The position numbers and the translations under genes were made by a program. From a virus: 64,000 nt of DNA. This document shows, piece after piece, positions 44,311 through 54,097 of this stretch (positions are counted from its first letter, which is position 1; every line of letters begins with the position of its first letter). The notes below the pieces were generated by a model, which searched no databases, had not been told where the DNA came from, and was given only the letters and a program-made list of their open reading frames with translations. Location: IMG/VR virus record IMGVR_UViG_3300009011_000001, positions 62,001 through 126,000 of that record. One strand, written 5' to 3'.

Positions 44311-45576
44311 ATGAATATCTCTGGAATTCTTTCGGCAGCAGGTTCTGCTGCTAAAGTTGGCGGTCTCGCGCTGGGTGGGCATTTGGCTTATCGGGCCAGT
44401 GAGAAGCTGTTGGAAAAGACCGTCGACACTACCGTCGATAAAGCCATCGATGCGATCCTCAATGCGTGGAGTCGTGGCGCTGGTCAGAGTCTGGCAAGCT
44501 ACGGCCAGTCCCTGCGCGTTGAACCGTACACGCTGCTCGATAGCCGCGTTGTTCGCCTGCCGTACATGAAGGACATCCTGAACGTTGGTCAGCGTCATTT
44601 CAGCTGCCTCTACCTGATGGCTCAGGCCAGCGACAACACCATCAACGGTGTTAAAGTTTCTCAGCGCATCGACAAGTTTTCTCCTGACCGCAACCTGCAA
44701 ATGGCGACTGCCGACTTCCTGCAGGGCAAAGGCGGTAAGAACTGGCTTTCGACCGAGTCATATCAATTCGGATTGCCATTCCCGTCTGAGGCTGACGGCT
44801 TTGCCCGCTTCGGCACTTACAGCAGCGAAGCCGCAATCCCTGGCCAGAAAGACGCCGGTTCTCAGAAAGAGCGCGAAGAAGAGCAGCGCAAGAAATCCGT
44901 TGCTTTCTCGAACAACACCGCAAAAGCGATTCAGGATGTTTCCGACCTGTCCATCGGTCAGGTAATCGACGTCAACGTTACCGACGGCAAGCATAGCACC
45001 GTGCTGCCAGTTCAGATCCGTCTGCGCACCATCGGCATGGAACCTGTGTCCCTGGCTGAACTGCTGGCTCTGGGCGGTGAAGACAACAGCTTCGATGCTC
45101 GCTGGATGCGTTTCCGTGTGGGCGACCTGACCGGCTGGCGTAACCTGGTATTCCAAGCCGACCGTATCGACCGTTATCGCCGTGCCGCTCTGGCTGACAA
45201 GTCTGGCTACCTGCGTAAAGCTGTGAGCCGTGACAACAAAGCCCTGCTGGCCACTGCGCTGACTGGCGAACCTTCGGTAGGCGCCGCTTCGTCGATCTGC
45301 ATCATCTCGAAAGAGACTGCACGCGAAGCAGAAGAACTGATGAACGGCCGTCTGAACGACTTCGCTACTCGTCAGTCGATCTTCGACCAGGGTCTGATGC
45401 TGTTGCTGTTTGTGGTTGACGCTGACCACGAAACCCTCACCATCTACACCCGCGATATCGACCATCACGCCACCTACTCGATTCGTGACGTGAAGTCTTC
45501 CAGCAACGAAGCGAAGTCGGATCTCACCGACGTTATGCGTTCGTACCTGGAAGGCCGTATCCCAGGCCGCCTGTAA
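44311..45576 (+). CDS. Probable abundant virion protein, 421 aa
   Basis: GAGGAG five bases upstream of ATG 44311. The N-terminal 45 residues are Gly/Ala-rich and hydrophobic (ILSAAGSAAKVGGLALGGHL), possibly membrane- or core-interacting. The rest is alpha/beta with a charged linker QKEREEEQRKK (about 186-196). Strong C-ending codon bias suggests high expression. First gene of a late-type unit that includes the inner-body-like proteins. No specific family recognised. Confidence 0.7.
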   Translation: MNISGILSAAGSAAKVGGLALGGHLAYRASEKLLEKTVDTTVDKAIDAILNAWSRGAGQSLASYGQSLRVEPYTLLDSRVVRLPYMKDILNVGQRHFSCLYLMAQASDNTINGVKVSQRIDKFSPDRNLQMATADFLQGKGGKNWLSTESYQFGLPFPSEADGFARFGTYSSEAAIPGQKDAGSQKEREEEQRKKSVAFSNNTAKAIQDVSDLSIGQVIDVNVTDGKHSTVLPVQIRLRTIGMEPVSLAELLALGGEDNSFDARWMRFRVGDLTGWRNLVFQADRIDRYRRAALADKSGYLRKAVSRDNKALLATALTGEPSVGAASSICIISKETAREAEELMNGRLNDFATRQSIFDQGLMLLLFVVDADHETLTIYTRDIDHHATYSIRDVKSSSNEAKSDLTDVMRSYLEGRIPGRL

Positions 45577-45602
45577 TCACTTCCTGAAGAGCACCTAAAC
45601 TC

Positions 45603-46505
45603 ATGAACATTGTCGAGTTCCTGAAGAACATCATGCCGTCCTTTGGTAAAAAGGATGTGCGTGAAAAAATCCGCGTCACCATCAGCAAGATCACGGAGAT
45701 TGCCCAGCCTGCCGCTGAAGCAGCCTTCGACGATCTGGACGAGCGTAAGCCAAAGTCCAACTACTTCAAGGTGTTCATTCGCGAACTGCTGAATGAATCC
45801 TCGGCATCGGTGCGTAACCACGCATCGCCGTTCAAGCTGGTCTTGATGACAGCTCTGAACAACGGCCAGAAGTTGATGACGATGATCGAGTCGTACGTTG
45901 ACAAGAACGTGCCCTCGACCGTCCACATCGAAGGTACGACCTATCAGACGGGCTCCGTGCTCAGGCTGATTGAGTTGTTGGACTTCCTGGCTGACTACAC
46001 CCTCCGAAACCTGAACATGATCGTGGCTTCGGAAACCGAGATCGAGGCGTTCGATAAACCGGATATGAATCCGTCGACGCCTTTCGAACTCAAGTACCTG
46101 CTGGCCCACCGTGACGCTTACTTCAAGGTAATGTTCCTCCTCGCCAAAGATCCGAAAGCGATCATGGCGATGATTAACGATCTGCCTGAAATCACGATGG
46201 GTGACGTCGACGGCTCCACCATGCCGGCTTTGGCCGGTGCTCAGGGCGATCCTCTGCAACTGGGGATCATCCCGGTGGTTTCGACGATCTTCCACAAGAT
46301 CGGCATTGTGCTAGTTAACTATGAGCTCGATCGTTACGACCGTGCTCTGAAAGACAAGCGCGTTATCGAGATGCGTCTGGAGTCGTTGCGCAACCGCCGT
46401 AACGGTAACCCGGACGCCGCTGTCGAGACGGTCATTGACGGTTACGACCGTGAGCTGATCGTTCTGCGCCAGAAGATCTCCGACTATGAGGAACGTGCCA
46501 AATGA
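45603..46505 (+). CDS. Probable structural or assembly protein, 300 aa
   Basis: A helical protein with a basic N-terminal amphipathic segment (FLKNIMPSFGKKDVREKI) and a C-terminal coiled-coil-like part (about 250-300, many Arg/Glu). The start has only a weak GAAGAG. The stop overlaps the next ATG (ATGA). It belongs to the unit starting at 44311. Confidence 0.7.
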   Translation: MNIVEFLKNIMPSFGKKDVREKIRVTISKITEIAQPAAEAAFDDLDERKPKSNYFKVFIRELLNESSASVRNHASPFKLVLMTALNNGQKLMTMIESYVDKNVPSTVHIEGTTYQTGSVLRLIELLDFLADYTLRNLNMIVASETEIEAFDKPDMNPSTPFELKYLLAHRDAYFKVMFLLAKDPKAIMAMINDLPEITMGDVDGSTMPALAGAQGDPLQLGIIPVVSTIFHKIGIVLVNYELDRYDRALKDKRVIEMRLESLRNRRNGNPDAAVETVIDGYDRELIVLRQKISDYEERAK

Positions 46506-47017
46506 GCATCGTCTATACCCATCGCGGTTTCCCGGTGGTGTTGGCGTTCTCAGGGCATATCGAAACCCTCTACGAGTCGCCGGACATCAGCGAGATCTAC
46601 CGCTCTCGCGCCAACCAGATCAGACCGAACTTTGATCTGGAGCTGCAACAAGTGGCTATTATGACAAAAGAGTGGTCGGTCACTCGTGGTTTCTTTGTCG
46701 GCGCTTTGGATCCGTCCTGCCGGATCGGTGGATCGGTTCAGGCTTTCATTGGCGAGACCGCCTTGTACCTGACCGGTCGCATCACTCGGCGCCGGATCTC
46801 TTTCCAAGATCGCGGAATGCTGATCAAGGAAGACTCGGTAACTACTGTGCGAGCGCCGTCGTTTACCGAAGCTGAAAGACTGGCAGTAGCTGAACTGGCT
46901 GCCATCGAACCTGAAGCTCTTATCCAGCTTTGGATCACCCGTGTCGGCGTGGACGACCTGTCGAGCACCCTACAGTTATATGTAGGCGACCGTTCACGCG
47001 CCTCGACGTTGCAATAA
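46502..47017 (+). CDS. Hypothetical protein, 171 aa
   Basis: Coupled to the previous gene through an ATGA overlap. Beta-rich first two thirds, then a short helical segment with Glu/Ala; no motif seen. Likely a minor virion or assembly protein given its neighbours. Confidence 0.7.
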   Translation: MSIVYTHRGFPVVLAFSGHIETLYESPDISEIYRSRANQIRPNFDLELQQVAIMTKEWSVTRGFFVGALDPSCRIGGSVQAFIGETALYLTGRITRRRISFQDRGMLIKEDSVTTVRAPSFTEAERLAVAELAAIEPEALIQLWITRVGVDDLSSTLQLYVGDRSRASTLQ

Positions 47018-47070
47018 GCGTATACGCTGCCGGTCTGCAACCGGCGTCAATCTCCAAGGGAGTTAAGTAA

Positions 47071-48417
47071 ATGAGTTCAGCTTTCGCTCGTGCGATGATG
47101 CAAATTTCGATCGAATCCGGTGAAGTACCGAAGCCGGAAGAAGATTACGATCACAGTGCCGTCGGCGCTGAAGAGTTCGTAGTCGTCACCGACGAAACCC
47201 AAACCGAACTGGAAGAAGCGGTTCAGGACACGGCTGAAAAAGTCGAGAAGATGGTTGAACACGACACTGCCGCCGAGAAAATCGTCGAAGCCGTGGACAG
47301 CCTGGAATCGATCTCCCGTCAACTGGACGCCGAACACGCCGCTGGCCGCCCACTGGTAGGCTTCGCCGTGCCTCTGACCAACCAGCTGATCGCCAGCTCG
47401 CTGGAAGGCCGCGACATCCCTGCCGGTATCTTCGAATCGGCGGTCATGTCGATCCAGGAATCCTTCGAAAACAACCGTTTCGAAGACTACTACACCGAAG
47501 CTGAAGAAAAGACCGAAGGTCTGATCGGCAAGCTGATGAACATGCTGCGCACCGCGTGGCAGTCGGTATGGACCTACGTCACCGAATTCTTCACCACCAT
47601 CGGCCGCTCCGGCACCGCCATCAAAAACGGCGGTACTCAGATCAAGCGTCTGGCTGCCAAGCTGGAAGGTGAAGTGAAGAAAGAAGAACTGAAGACCTCG
47701 GGCTATAATCTGCTCACCGTCGGCGGTTCTTTCAGCCCTGCTGCAGCCGTCAAGGCCGTGGACGACGGGTATACCAGCATCGCTCTGGCAGCTTTCGGTG
47801 AAATCACCGGCCTGGTGAAGCCATGGATCAACGGTGTCAGCCTGACCCCAACCGTCAAGGCCGTCAACCTGCAAGCCATGAACGGCACCCTGAAAGGCGC
47901 TTCCCACGCTCTGCCTGGCGGCTACACCGCCGAGCTGAAGCCTGGTGCTGGCGAAGGCGTTGCTGCCGTATCCGGCGCCAAGTTCGTGATCGCTGCTCCT
48001 GAAAAGAAAGCTGGCGTCGAGAAATCGGCTCCGCTGAGCAAGAGCGAACTGGAAGCTCTGGGCGGCGCGCTGGAAGCTCTGGGTTCCCGTCTGGTGGAAT
48101 CGAAGAAATCCGGTACCGTCACCCTGAACGCTCAGAAAACTCTGCTGAGCGAAGTCGACACCAAGCTGAAAGGCATCAAGGGCGAAGACAAAGACGGCGC
48201 GAAGAAAGCTCGTGCCATCGTGTCCGAAGTGTCCAAGGCGCTCCAGGCCGGTAAGACCATCATCCCTACCTATCTGGACTTCGCTTCGAAGGTCGGCAAG
48301 CAGGGTTACAACTTCGGCAAGGCGTCCCTGGGCGCCTACGGCAAGAAAGTTGAAGAGAAAGGCACTGGCGACGACGCTAACAAAGGCGACGCCGGCAAGG
48401 GCAACGCTGCCGAGTAA
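47071..48417 (+). CDS. Inner-body/head-like virion protein with TE cleavage-type site, 448 aa
   Basis: An acidic N-terminal region (about 1-140) ends at YYTEAEEKTEG (about 140-150), followed by an amphipathic helix (LIGKLMNMLRTAWQSVW). The leader also contains SFENN, like the PSFES element of the minus-strand paralogues. The C-terminal part is Lys/Ala-rich with a low-complexity Gly/Lys tail. Codon bias indicates high expression. The same architecture as the genes at 34932 and 57435-62560 suggests a propeptide-bearing head protein. GGGAG eight bases upstream of ATG 47071. A strong terminator follows. Confidence 0.75.
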   Translation: MSSAFARAMMQISIESGEVPKPEEDYDHSAVGAEEFVVVTDETQTELEEAVQDTAEKVEKMVEHDTAAEKIVEAVDSLESISRQLDAEHAAGRPLVGFAVPLTNQLIASSLEGRDIPAGIFESAVMSIQESFENNRFEDYYTEAEEKTEGLIGKLMNMLRTAWQSVWTYVTEFFTTIGRSGTAIKNGGTQIKRLAAKLEGEVKKEELKTSGYNLLTVGGSFSPAAAVKAVDDGYTSIALAAFGEITGLVKPWINGVSLTPTVKAVNLQAMNGTLKGASHALPGGYTAELKPGAGEGVAAVSGAKFVIAAPEKKAGVEKSAPLSKSELEALGGALEALGSRLVESKKSGTVTLNAQKTLLSEVDTKLKGIKGEDKDGAKKARAIVSEVSKALQAGKTIIPTYLDFASKVGKQGYNFGKASLGAYGKKVEEKGTGDDANKGDAGKGNAAE

Positions 48418-48436
48418 TTCGGTGCGCTGAGCTAAA

Positions 48437-48467
48437 CATAGAGCCGGGCTTCGTGCCCGGCTCTATG
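48437..48467 (+). terminator. Thirteen-pair hairpin with CATA/TATG closure
   Basis: CATAGAGCCGGGC / GCCCGGCTCTATG perfect stem with TTCGT loop between two same-strand genes, followed by TGTTCTC rather than a long T-run. Confidence 0.8.
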
Positions 48468-48506
48468 CTGTTCTCTATGGTATAACCCACAAATAGGACA
48501 CCGGCC

Positions 48507-49673
48507 ATGCCGCTGAATTACAGAGATCAGACAGGAGATGACCCACTCCTTGAATTGATGGAAAGTGATCGTGCATTGCAGATCAGCTTTGAAAGCATGC
48601 AGCGTACGATTCAATCGGTTGATGCCATCAGTCAACTGACCAGTCTCTCCCCTGAAAGTTTCCGGACTGCGGTAGGTCCGGTGATGACTGCTCTGGCAGC
48701 AGGTGCCGATGTTGATCTGGAAAGTTTCGATTACAGCCAAGAGGCGATGAGCTCGAGCGCCGCTGGCATTCTCAAGTCGATTGGTAAGGCAATCGCCGAA
48801 TTCTTCAAAGCCGTCCTCGACTATTTGTCTAACCTCGATCTGGCAGCTGTCTGGTTGGGGCGTAAGGTTTCTCTGCTGGCTAAGACCGTGCCGACTACAG
48901 CCGGCATGCGAGCTGAGCAGAACACCATCGAGATCGGTCGTCAAGCCAAGTATCTGCGAGTGGGTGCAAAGTACATCCGCGAAGCAGGCCGACTTGAAAA
49001 TGAGCTGAAATATCTGGACAGCGCTATCAAGGCGATCTCCACGACTTACGCTCACGGTCTTCTTGATGCAGCCACCCACATGGCCGGTGCTGTACGCGGT
49101 AAGTCTGGCAGTGTCCTTGAACTGGCGCTGGTTGAAACGGTTGAAACGATTCCGTTCGACCGAGTAGCGCAAATGCTCGACATGGGCGCTGCCCCTCAAG
49201 ACCGTTTCAACCGCAGTGGCGTTCGCATGAGCAAACCACTGTTGGGCGGGCACAGCATCTTTTATCTGCAGGCTGACCTGTTGAAGAAAGGTGTGTCGGG
49301 CTTCACCTTCCACGGTCTGCTGTACGAAAACACCTTCGGCAATGAATTGAAGATCGACAGCCATGTCGAATTCGACGTTCTGCAACCGGGTCAGTTTGGC
49401 CACATCCCGGATGCGCTGAAAAACATCTTGGCCAGTTTGTCTCACGCTTCAAACCTCCCGATGCGTAGCTCCATCAGTCGGGCCAAGGCTTCTCTGAACA
49501 ACCTGACCAGCAACATGCAGGGCACAGAGCAAGACGTCAGCAATGTACGCCGTACGGTTTCTGCGCTGACTTACTGGATGGGTAATCCGTCCAGACAGTT
49601 GTACTCCAACTCCATGTCCGTAGTGAGAGCCGCGTTGGCTTACTGCGAAGGATCAATCAAGACTTTCAAATAG
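48507..49673 (+). CDS. Inner-body/head-like virion protein, 388 aa
   Basis: After an acidic N-terminal stretch comes LESFDYSQEAMSSS (SQE at about 78-80), followed by an amphipathic helix (ILKSIGKAIAEFFKAVLDYL). This is the same arrangement as the other inner-body-like proteins, with S-Q-E at the presumed maturation site. The rest is helical. AGGA upstream of ATG 48507. It directly precedes another member of the same group. Confidence 0.7.
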   Translation: MPLNYRDQTGDDPLLELMESDRALQISFESMQRTIQSVDAISQLTSLSPESFRTAVGPVMTALAAGADVDLESFDYSQEAMSSSAAGILKSIGKAIAEFFKAVLDYLSNLDLAAVWLGRKVSLLAKTVPTTAGMRAEQNTIEIGRQAKYLRVGAKYIREAGRLENELKYLDSAIKAISTTYAHGLLDAATHMAGAVRGKSGSVLELALVETVETIPFDRVAQMLDMGAAPQDRFNRSGVRMSKPLLGGHSIFYLQADLLKKGVSGFTFHGLLYENTFGNELKIDSHVEFDVLQPGQFGHIPDALKNILASLSHASNLPMRSSISRAKASLNNLTSNMQGTEQDVSNVRRTVSALTYWMGNPSRQLYSNSMSVVRAALAYCEGSIKTFK

Positions 49674-49681
49674 GTGGCTCT

Positions 49682-50980
49682 GTGACCAGGTTTCTTAAGG
49701 ACTTCAAAAACAGTCTCAACGGTGTAAGTTTCGAATCGGCAGAAGTCCCTCTGGTGGCTGCGCCTCCTGCTCATGAAGGTCCTATCACTCAGGAAGATAT
49801 CGACAGCGTCAAAGAGCACCGTGACGAAGTGGCTGATGTCATTTCTGACGCGAAAGAAGTACATGCCGACGCTGTAGAGATCGGTGCTGTGACCAAGGCT
49901 ACCGATCAGGTGGTTGCGGCCGTCGACAACGCTGAGCACATCACCAAGGATCAGGCCGAGACCTACGTCAACCTGGCCAACCTCGGCATCGATGACGCTT
50001 CCCATCTCCTCAAGTCCGAGATCCCTCGTTTGTCTGCAACTGCAGGCAAGATCGACAGCGAGTCGATGGAAGGCGTGATGAGCTGGTTGGCCACTGCATC
50101 GAAAGGTGTGTGGAACGCTGCCGGTACTTTCTTCGAGCGCGTTGGTACGATCTTCGTTCGTCTGGACAAAACCTCCAACGGTTTCCACAACCGCATCGGG
50201 CGTATCCAGGGCAAACTGAAGAACCGCAAGGGCGATGGCGGCAAGCCACTGTCTCTGAGCAAGGGCGTTAAAGTCCTGCTGGTCGAAGGCAATGGTTACG
50301 TCAATGCCCACGATGCTGGCTCTGCACTCACCTCGTTCTCTGCCATTGCGCTGGGCATCGTTGCCGAACTTGAGAAGTATATGCTCAAGGTCGATAGCGA
50401 GGCCAAGAAAGAGCTGATGGCCGCTCTGACCAAAGACTACGATCGTGGCGAATCGATCGTGGATAGCGCTGAGTTCTCCAACAAGATTCAGTCGCTGCTG
50501 AGTTCACAAGGTCAACACCTGCTGGGTAACGTGCGGTACGAGTTCAAAGAAGCGCGTGGCCGTTCCCGCATTCTGAACTGCGAACTGGTTGAACAACAAC
50601 CGCCTGCCTCGGCGATCATCAAACACCTGGACAACCCGGTGTCTCTGACCGATGCTGAAGTTGGCCACCTGCTCGTGCAGATCGGTCAAGTGGTCTCCCA
50701 CCAGACTACCCAGCTTCAGCAGATCATCAAGTCCACCCAAAAGTCGTTCAGCCAGATCAAAGGTGTTATCCGCGATCTGACCGAAGAGAAGTTTGGTGAC
50801 GACGGTACTGAAGTTCCGCACAGTCACGGCGCTGATCAACATCGTCTGATCCGTCTCGAGAACAGTTTGGTTGATGAGCTGGGCGGTATCGCCAAAGCAA
50901 TGACCCGTCACCAGACCGACCTCATCGAGCGTATCGATGCTGCTCTGACTCTGGTTGAAGAGTCTGTGTTCCAGGATTGA
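49682..50980 (+). CDS. Inner-body/head-like virion protein, 432 aa
   Basis: The GTG start at 49682 has AGGTGG close upstream, eight bases after the previous stop. The acidic, helical N-terminal region ends at KIDSESMEGVMSWLATASK (about 121-139), with S-M-E as a possible maturation site before an amphipathic segment (WLATASKGVWNAAGTFFERV). The C-terminal region is helical with a His-rich patch (PHSHGADQH). Assigned to the group by architecture rather than by clear sequence identity. Confidence 0.65.
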   Translation: MTRFLKDFKNSLNGVSFESAEVPLVAAPPAHEGPITQEDIDSVKEHRDEVADVISDAKEVHADAVEIGAVTKATDQVVAAVDNAEHITKDQAETYVNLANLGIDDASHLLKSEIPRLSATAGKIDSESMEGVMSWLATASKGVWNAAGTFFERVGTIFVRLDKTSNGFHNRIGRIQGKLKNRKGDGGKPLSLSKGVKVLLVEGNGYVNAHDAGSALTSFSAIALGIVAELEKYMLKVDSEAKKELMAALTKDYDRGESIVDSAEFSNKIQSLLSSQGQHLLGNVRYEFKEARGRSRILNCELVEQQPPASAIIKHLDNPVSLTDAEVGHLLVQIGQVVSHQTTQLQQIIKSTQKSFSQIKGVIRDLTEEKFGDDGTEVPHSHGADQHRLIRLENSLVDELGGIAKAMTRHQTDLIERIDAALTLVEESVFQD

Positions 50981-50989
50981 TCAACTGAC

Positions 50990-51024
50990 CATAGAGGGAG
51001 GGGTCAGCGACCCTTCCCTCTATG
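50990..51024 (+). terminator. Sixteen-pair hairpin with CATA/TATG closure
   Basis: CATAGAGGGAGGGGTC pairs with GACCCTTCCCTCTATG (one G-T pair) around a three-base loop. The closing TATG lies 17 bases before the next gene start, so it could also serve as a late promoter core. Confidence 0.8.
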
Positions 51025-51040
51025 ACGTATGGGAGTTAAC

Positions 51041-52723
51041 ATGCCGCGCATTACGACAAACCTAGCGGTAAATTATCAGAACATCCAGCTGCCCGTTGCA
51101 ACGCAAATTGCACGGGATGTGATGCGGGTGTGCGATATTGATCCAAACACTCCGTTGTACATGAAAGACGAATTTGATAGCGTGAAGCAACCAGGCGGCA
51201 ACCCAAATGCCGATAGCGTGGTCAAGTTCAACAGCGACTCTCAAATTGTCGTTGTGGCTCGCGATACCTTGCAGAATGATTCGATCACGAACCAGACTGT
51301 GCGCACCAATGACCAACCTCCGTATCTGGAAGACCGCAAACTCGGTTTCAGCATTCGTCCAGTGATGCTGGTGTCCAACCTTCAGCTGACGTTTACTTAC
51401 CGTGCAGCGAGCCGTCAGGAGGCCATGGCATGGCGAGACGAGCAGGCTATCCGCAAGGCTGAGTATCGTCAGGCGATGCACCACGAAATCAATTACAAAG
51501 TGCCTATCCACGATAGCGTGCTGGGTCTCGTTGCGCACATCCACGAGTTGCGTGAAAAGATCGCGGGCTATGGCGACACGTTCCCGGAATACTTCAAATC
51601 GATCTCCTGTGTCGAGACGTCGTCCGATGGCACCTACGATGGCGACATCGAGAAGACCACGATTACCGTACCTCACAGACAGGATGAGATCACGGGTTGG
51701 TTTGACTTCGATGAAATCCCTCAAGAGACCAAGAAGGATCAGTCGACTACGTGGGAAATCGAATTCACGTACAACATCCGCTATAAGCGTTGCACCCACT
51801 TGTATCTGGCGTACCCGCTGATGGTTCACCAGACGCTGATCAACAGCCAGCACTTTTCCAAGGAACGCAAGTACGATCTTGACGACTTGGAGATGTATGG
51901 CGGCATTGGTATTGCTGCTTTGCACCAAGTGCTGAAGAGAACACAGCTACCGCCGCTTGAGGCGTCGTGTGGGATGCGTTTCCCTCATTGGGATGAATGG
52001 ATGCCGGGTTACCGCACACAGCCTGCATGGACGATCCCAGCAGCGACGTGGATGATTGGCCTCGATCCGAAAGATCCTCAGGACATCATCAATCTCGATC
52101 AGATCCCCGATGTTCGCTTCACGCTGGAGATGCTCCAGTATTTGAAGGACAGCCACAAGACGCTGAACGTTCGTGGTGGGGCCAGTGTGTTGTTTACGCT
52201 GTACGCTGATTCGGTTCCGATGGCTGAGAAGATTCTGACCATTGATGAAAACCTGAATGTCAGGGCAACCGTACCTCTCGACCTGCGCAAGCAATATCAC
52301 CTTCGGATGAACTTCCCGACGTTCTACGGGGACTTCACCGAAGAGGCACTGATCGGTATTTCCGACCACCCTATTGCGACTCTCCAGATCTTCCAATCGA
52401 TCCTCTACAAGCTGAACGTGGAGGAGGCCCTCAGGCTTTACGTTGACGATGGATGGATGGATCGCGAATACGTGAAGTGGTTCTACGGTTGGTTGTTCGA
52501 TCACGGGATTGGTGGAGGTGTTAGTCCTGGAAACAATGGGACTGGTAGCTCAGGAGGAAACGGTGGCAGCGGCGTCGATAACGGCCGGCCTGGCGGTGGT
52601 GGCACCAATGGTCCTGGCGGTACAGGATCAGGTGGAGGTGGCGGGACCTACTTGTGGGTAGGCGGTCGCTGGGTGCAATGGCTCACTGTCATGGTTAAAC
52701 GAAAAGCAAGAGAAGGTAACTGA
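51041..52723 (+). CDS. Probable virion structural protein with Gly-rich C-terminal tail, about 560 aa
   Basis: I choose ATG 51041 (GGAG five bases upstream) over ATG 51029. The first 490 residues are a mixed beta/alpha globular protein with many Trp and Tyr, typical of tail components. From about 492 to 540 is a Gly/Asn/Ser-rich flexible stretch, ending GTYLWVGGRWVQWLTV and a basic tip. The tail may be a flexible arm or attachment element. First gene of a four-gene unit (51041-56117) of structural genes. Confidence 0.65.
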   Translation: MPRITTNLAVNYQNIQLPVATQIARDVMRVCDIDPNTPLYMKDEFDSVKQPGGNPNADSVVKFNSDSQIVVVARDTLQNDSITNQTVRTNDQPPYLEDRKLGFSIRPVMLVSNLQLTFTYRAASRQEAMAWRDEQAIRKAEYRQAMHHEINYKVPIHDSVLGLVAHIHELREKIAGYGDTFPEYFKSISCVETSSDGTYDGDIEKTTITVPHRQDEITGWFDFDEIPQETKKDQSTTWEIEFTYNIRYKRCTHLYLAYPLMVHQTLINSQHFSKERKYDLDDLEMYGGIGIAALHQVLKRTQLPPLEASCGMRFPHWDEWMPGYRTQPAWTIPAATWMIGLDPKDPQDIINLDQIPDVRFTLEMLQYLKDSHKTLNVRGGASVLFTLYADSVPMAEKILTIDENLNVRATVPLDLRKQYHLRMNFPTFYGDFTEEALIGISDHPIATLQIFQSILYKLNVEEALRLYVDDGWMDREYVKWFYGWLFDHGIGGGVSPGNNGTGSSGGNGGSGVDNGRPGGGGTNGPGGTGSGGGGGTYLWVGGRWVQWLTVMVKRKAREGN

Positions 52724-52725
52724 TT

Positions 52726-54096
52726 ATGCCATTCGTTGAGATTGAAGAAGATAAGCCAGTAGAGCAGCCGAGTCTGCTGGTTAGCAAGGAGCCTTTCAAA
52801 GGCCCTGTCGTCGACACCAAGAAAACTCAGTACAGCACGCTGTCGACCTTCTATCAGGGTCAGAAGTGGGCTGTCGATTACTACCGTCAGGTGAACGGCC
52901 GTGATTCCACGGTTGCCTCGTTCAGCAAAGATACGCCAGTCACCTACGGCACCTATCGTTTGGTTCGTGGTTTCGAACTGGTGGTTGAATCGGCTATCCA
53001 GAACGACCAGAACTCGGGGGAGGCAAACGGCTTCGACTCGACCGGTAGCGGCATTGTTTATCACTGCATCGTTCCTCAGAACGGTGACCTGTTCATTGCC
53101 GACTTCGGTAACGGACGTAACGTGCTGTTTGCGATCTACAATCCAAAGAAGCTTGGCGTGTATGAGGAATCCCCTCACCGCGTTGAGTGGAAGGCTGTGG
53201 AGTTTGTTGACGATGCGTTGTTCGCTCGTCTTGAAAGCTCTCTTCAGGACACGCTGTACTTCGATCGTGAGAACTTCCGCAACAACCTGAAGTGTCTGCT
53301 GAACAAAGAAGAAGTTGACAGCATCCGTCGTTTGAATAACGCGTGGCGTCGTCTGATCAACCTGTACTTCAAGGACTTCTTCAGCGATCAGTTCTCGACG
53401 TTCCAGGTGCCGGGTCAGTACGTGGACGGGGTGCTGGTACCGACTTACGATCCAAACCTTGTCAAGTACATCCGAAAGACGATCAGTTCGGAACATCATC
53501 GCGATGTTCACAAGGTCATCGAGCTGGATTGCAGTGCCGATCCTTCCGCTGACCAGCTGTCTTTGTTCGACATGATGGCTAAGCGTGATTGGGAACTTCT
53601 GTACAGCTGTTCCCATCATTTCAACGCACAGTCTGTCGACTGCTACAAGTCGTATCCGAAACTGCATTCGGTTTACTTCTCTGGCATGCGCCGGGTGGTA
53701 TCGGCTCGGGATATCAGCTTCACGGTTAACCACCCTCGAGGTGTTATGCCGGGTTCTGTTCTCGAGATCATGAAAGCAGGACCGGAACGTCCAGAGATGC
53801 GTTCGATCCTCCCCCAGTTGACTAAGGGCGGAACCGAACCAGCGCCGTCTTACGGTCGATTCATCAAGCGCGTTCTCTGCGATGACTATTACGTCTTCTC
53901 GAAAGAGTTCTACACCGGCGATGGGGAAGTATCGATGTTGGAGCGCATGGTCCAACTTCGTATGCAAGGTAAGGCTATCGATCTTGTTGATCTGGCTGAA
54001 CTTGCAGATTACGCTCCACGGTTCGATAACCTTGAGCGTTTCTACTACATCCCAATCATTCTGACATTGATCAAATTGGCACCAGGGGTTTTGTAA
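52726..54096 (+). CDS. Probable virion structural protein, 456 aa
   Basis: Begins two bases after the preceding stop, with AAGG upstream. A soluble protein with many aromatic residues and alternating strands in the first half, helical in the last 60 residues. No catalytic or metal motif. Placement between two structural genes suggests tail or baseplate function; no family recognised. Confidence 0.65.
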   Translation: MPFVEIEEDKPVEQPSLLVSKEPFKGPVVDTKKTQYSTLSTFYQGQKWAVDYYRQVNGRDSTVASFSKDTPVTYGTYRLVRGFELVVESAIQNDQNSGEANGFDSTGSGIVYHCIVPQNGDLFIADFGNGRNVLFAIYNPKKLGVYEESPHRVEWKAVEFVDDALFARLESSLQDTLYFDRENFRNNLKCLLNKEEVDSIRRLNNAWRRLINLYFKDFFSDQFSTFQVPGQYVDGVLVPTYDPNLVKYIRKTISSEHHRDVHKVIELDCSADPSADQLSLFDMMAKRDWELLYSCSHHFNAQSVDCYKSYPKLHSVYFSGMRRVVSARDISFTVNHPRGVMPGSVLEIMKAGPERPEMRSILPQLTKGGTEPAPSYGRFIKRVLCDDYYVFSKEFYTGDGEVSMLERMVQLRMQGKAIDLVDLAELADYAPRFDNLERFYYIPIILTLIKLAPGVL

Positions 54097-54097
54097 C

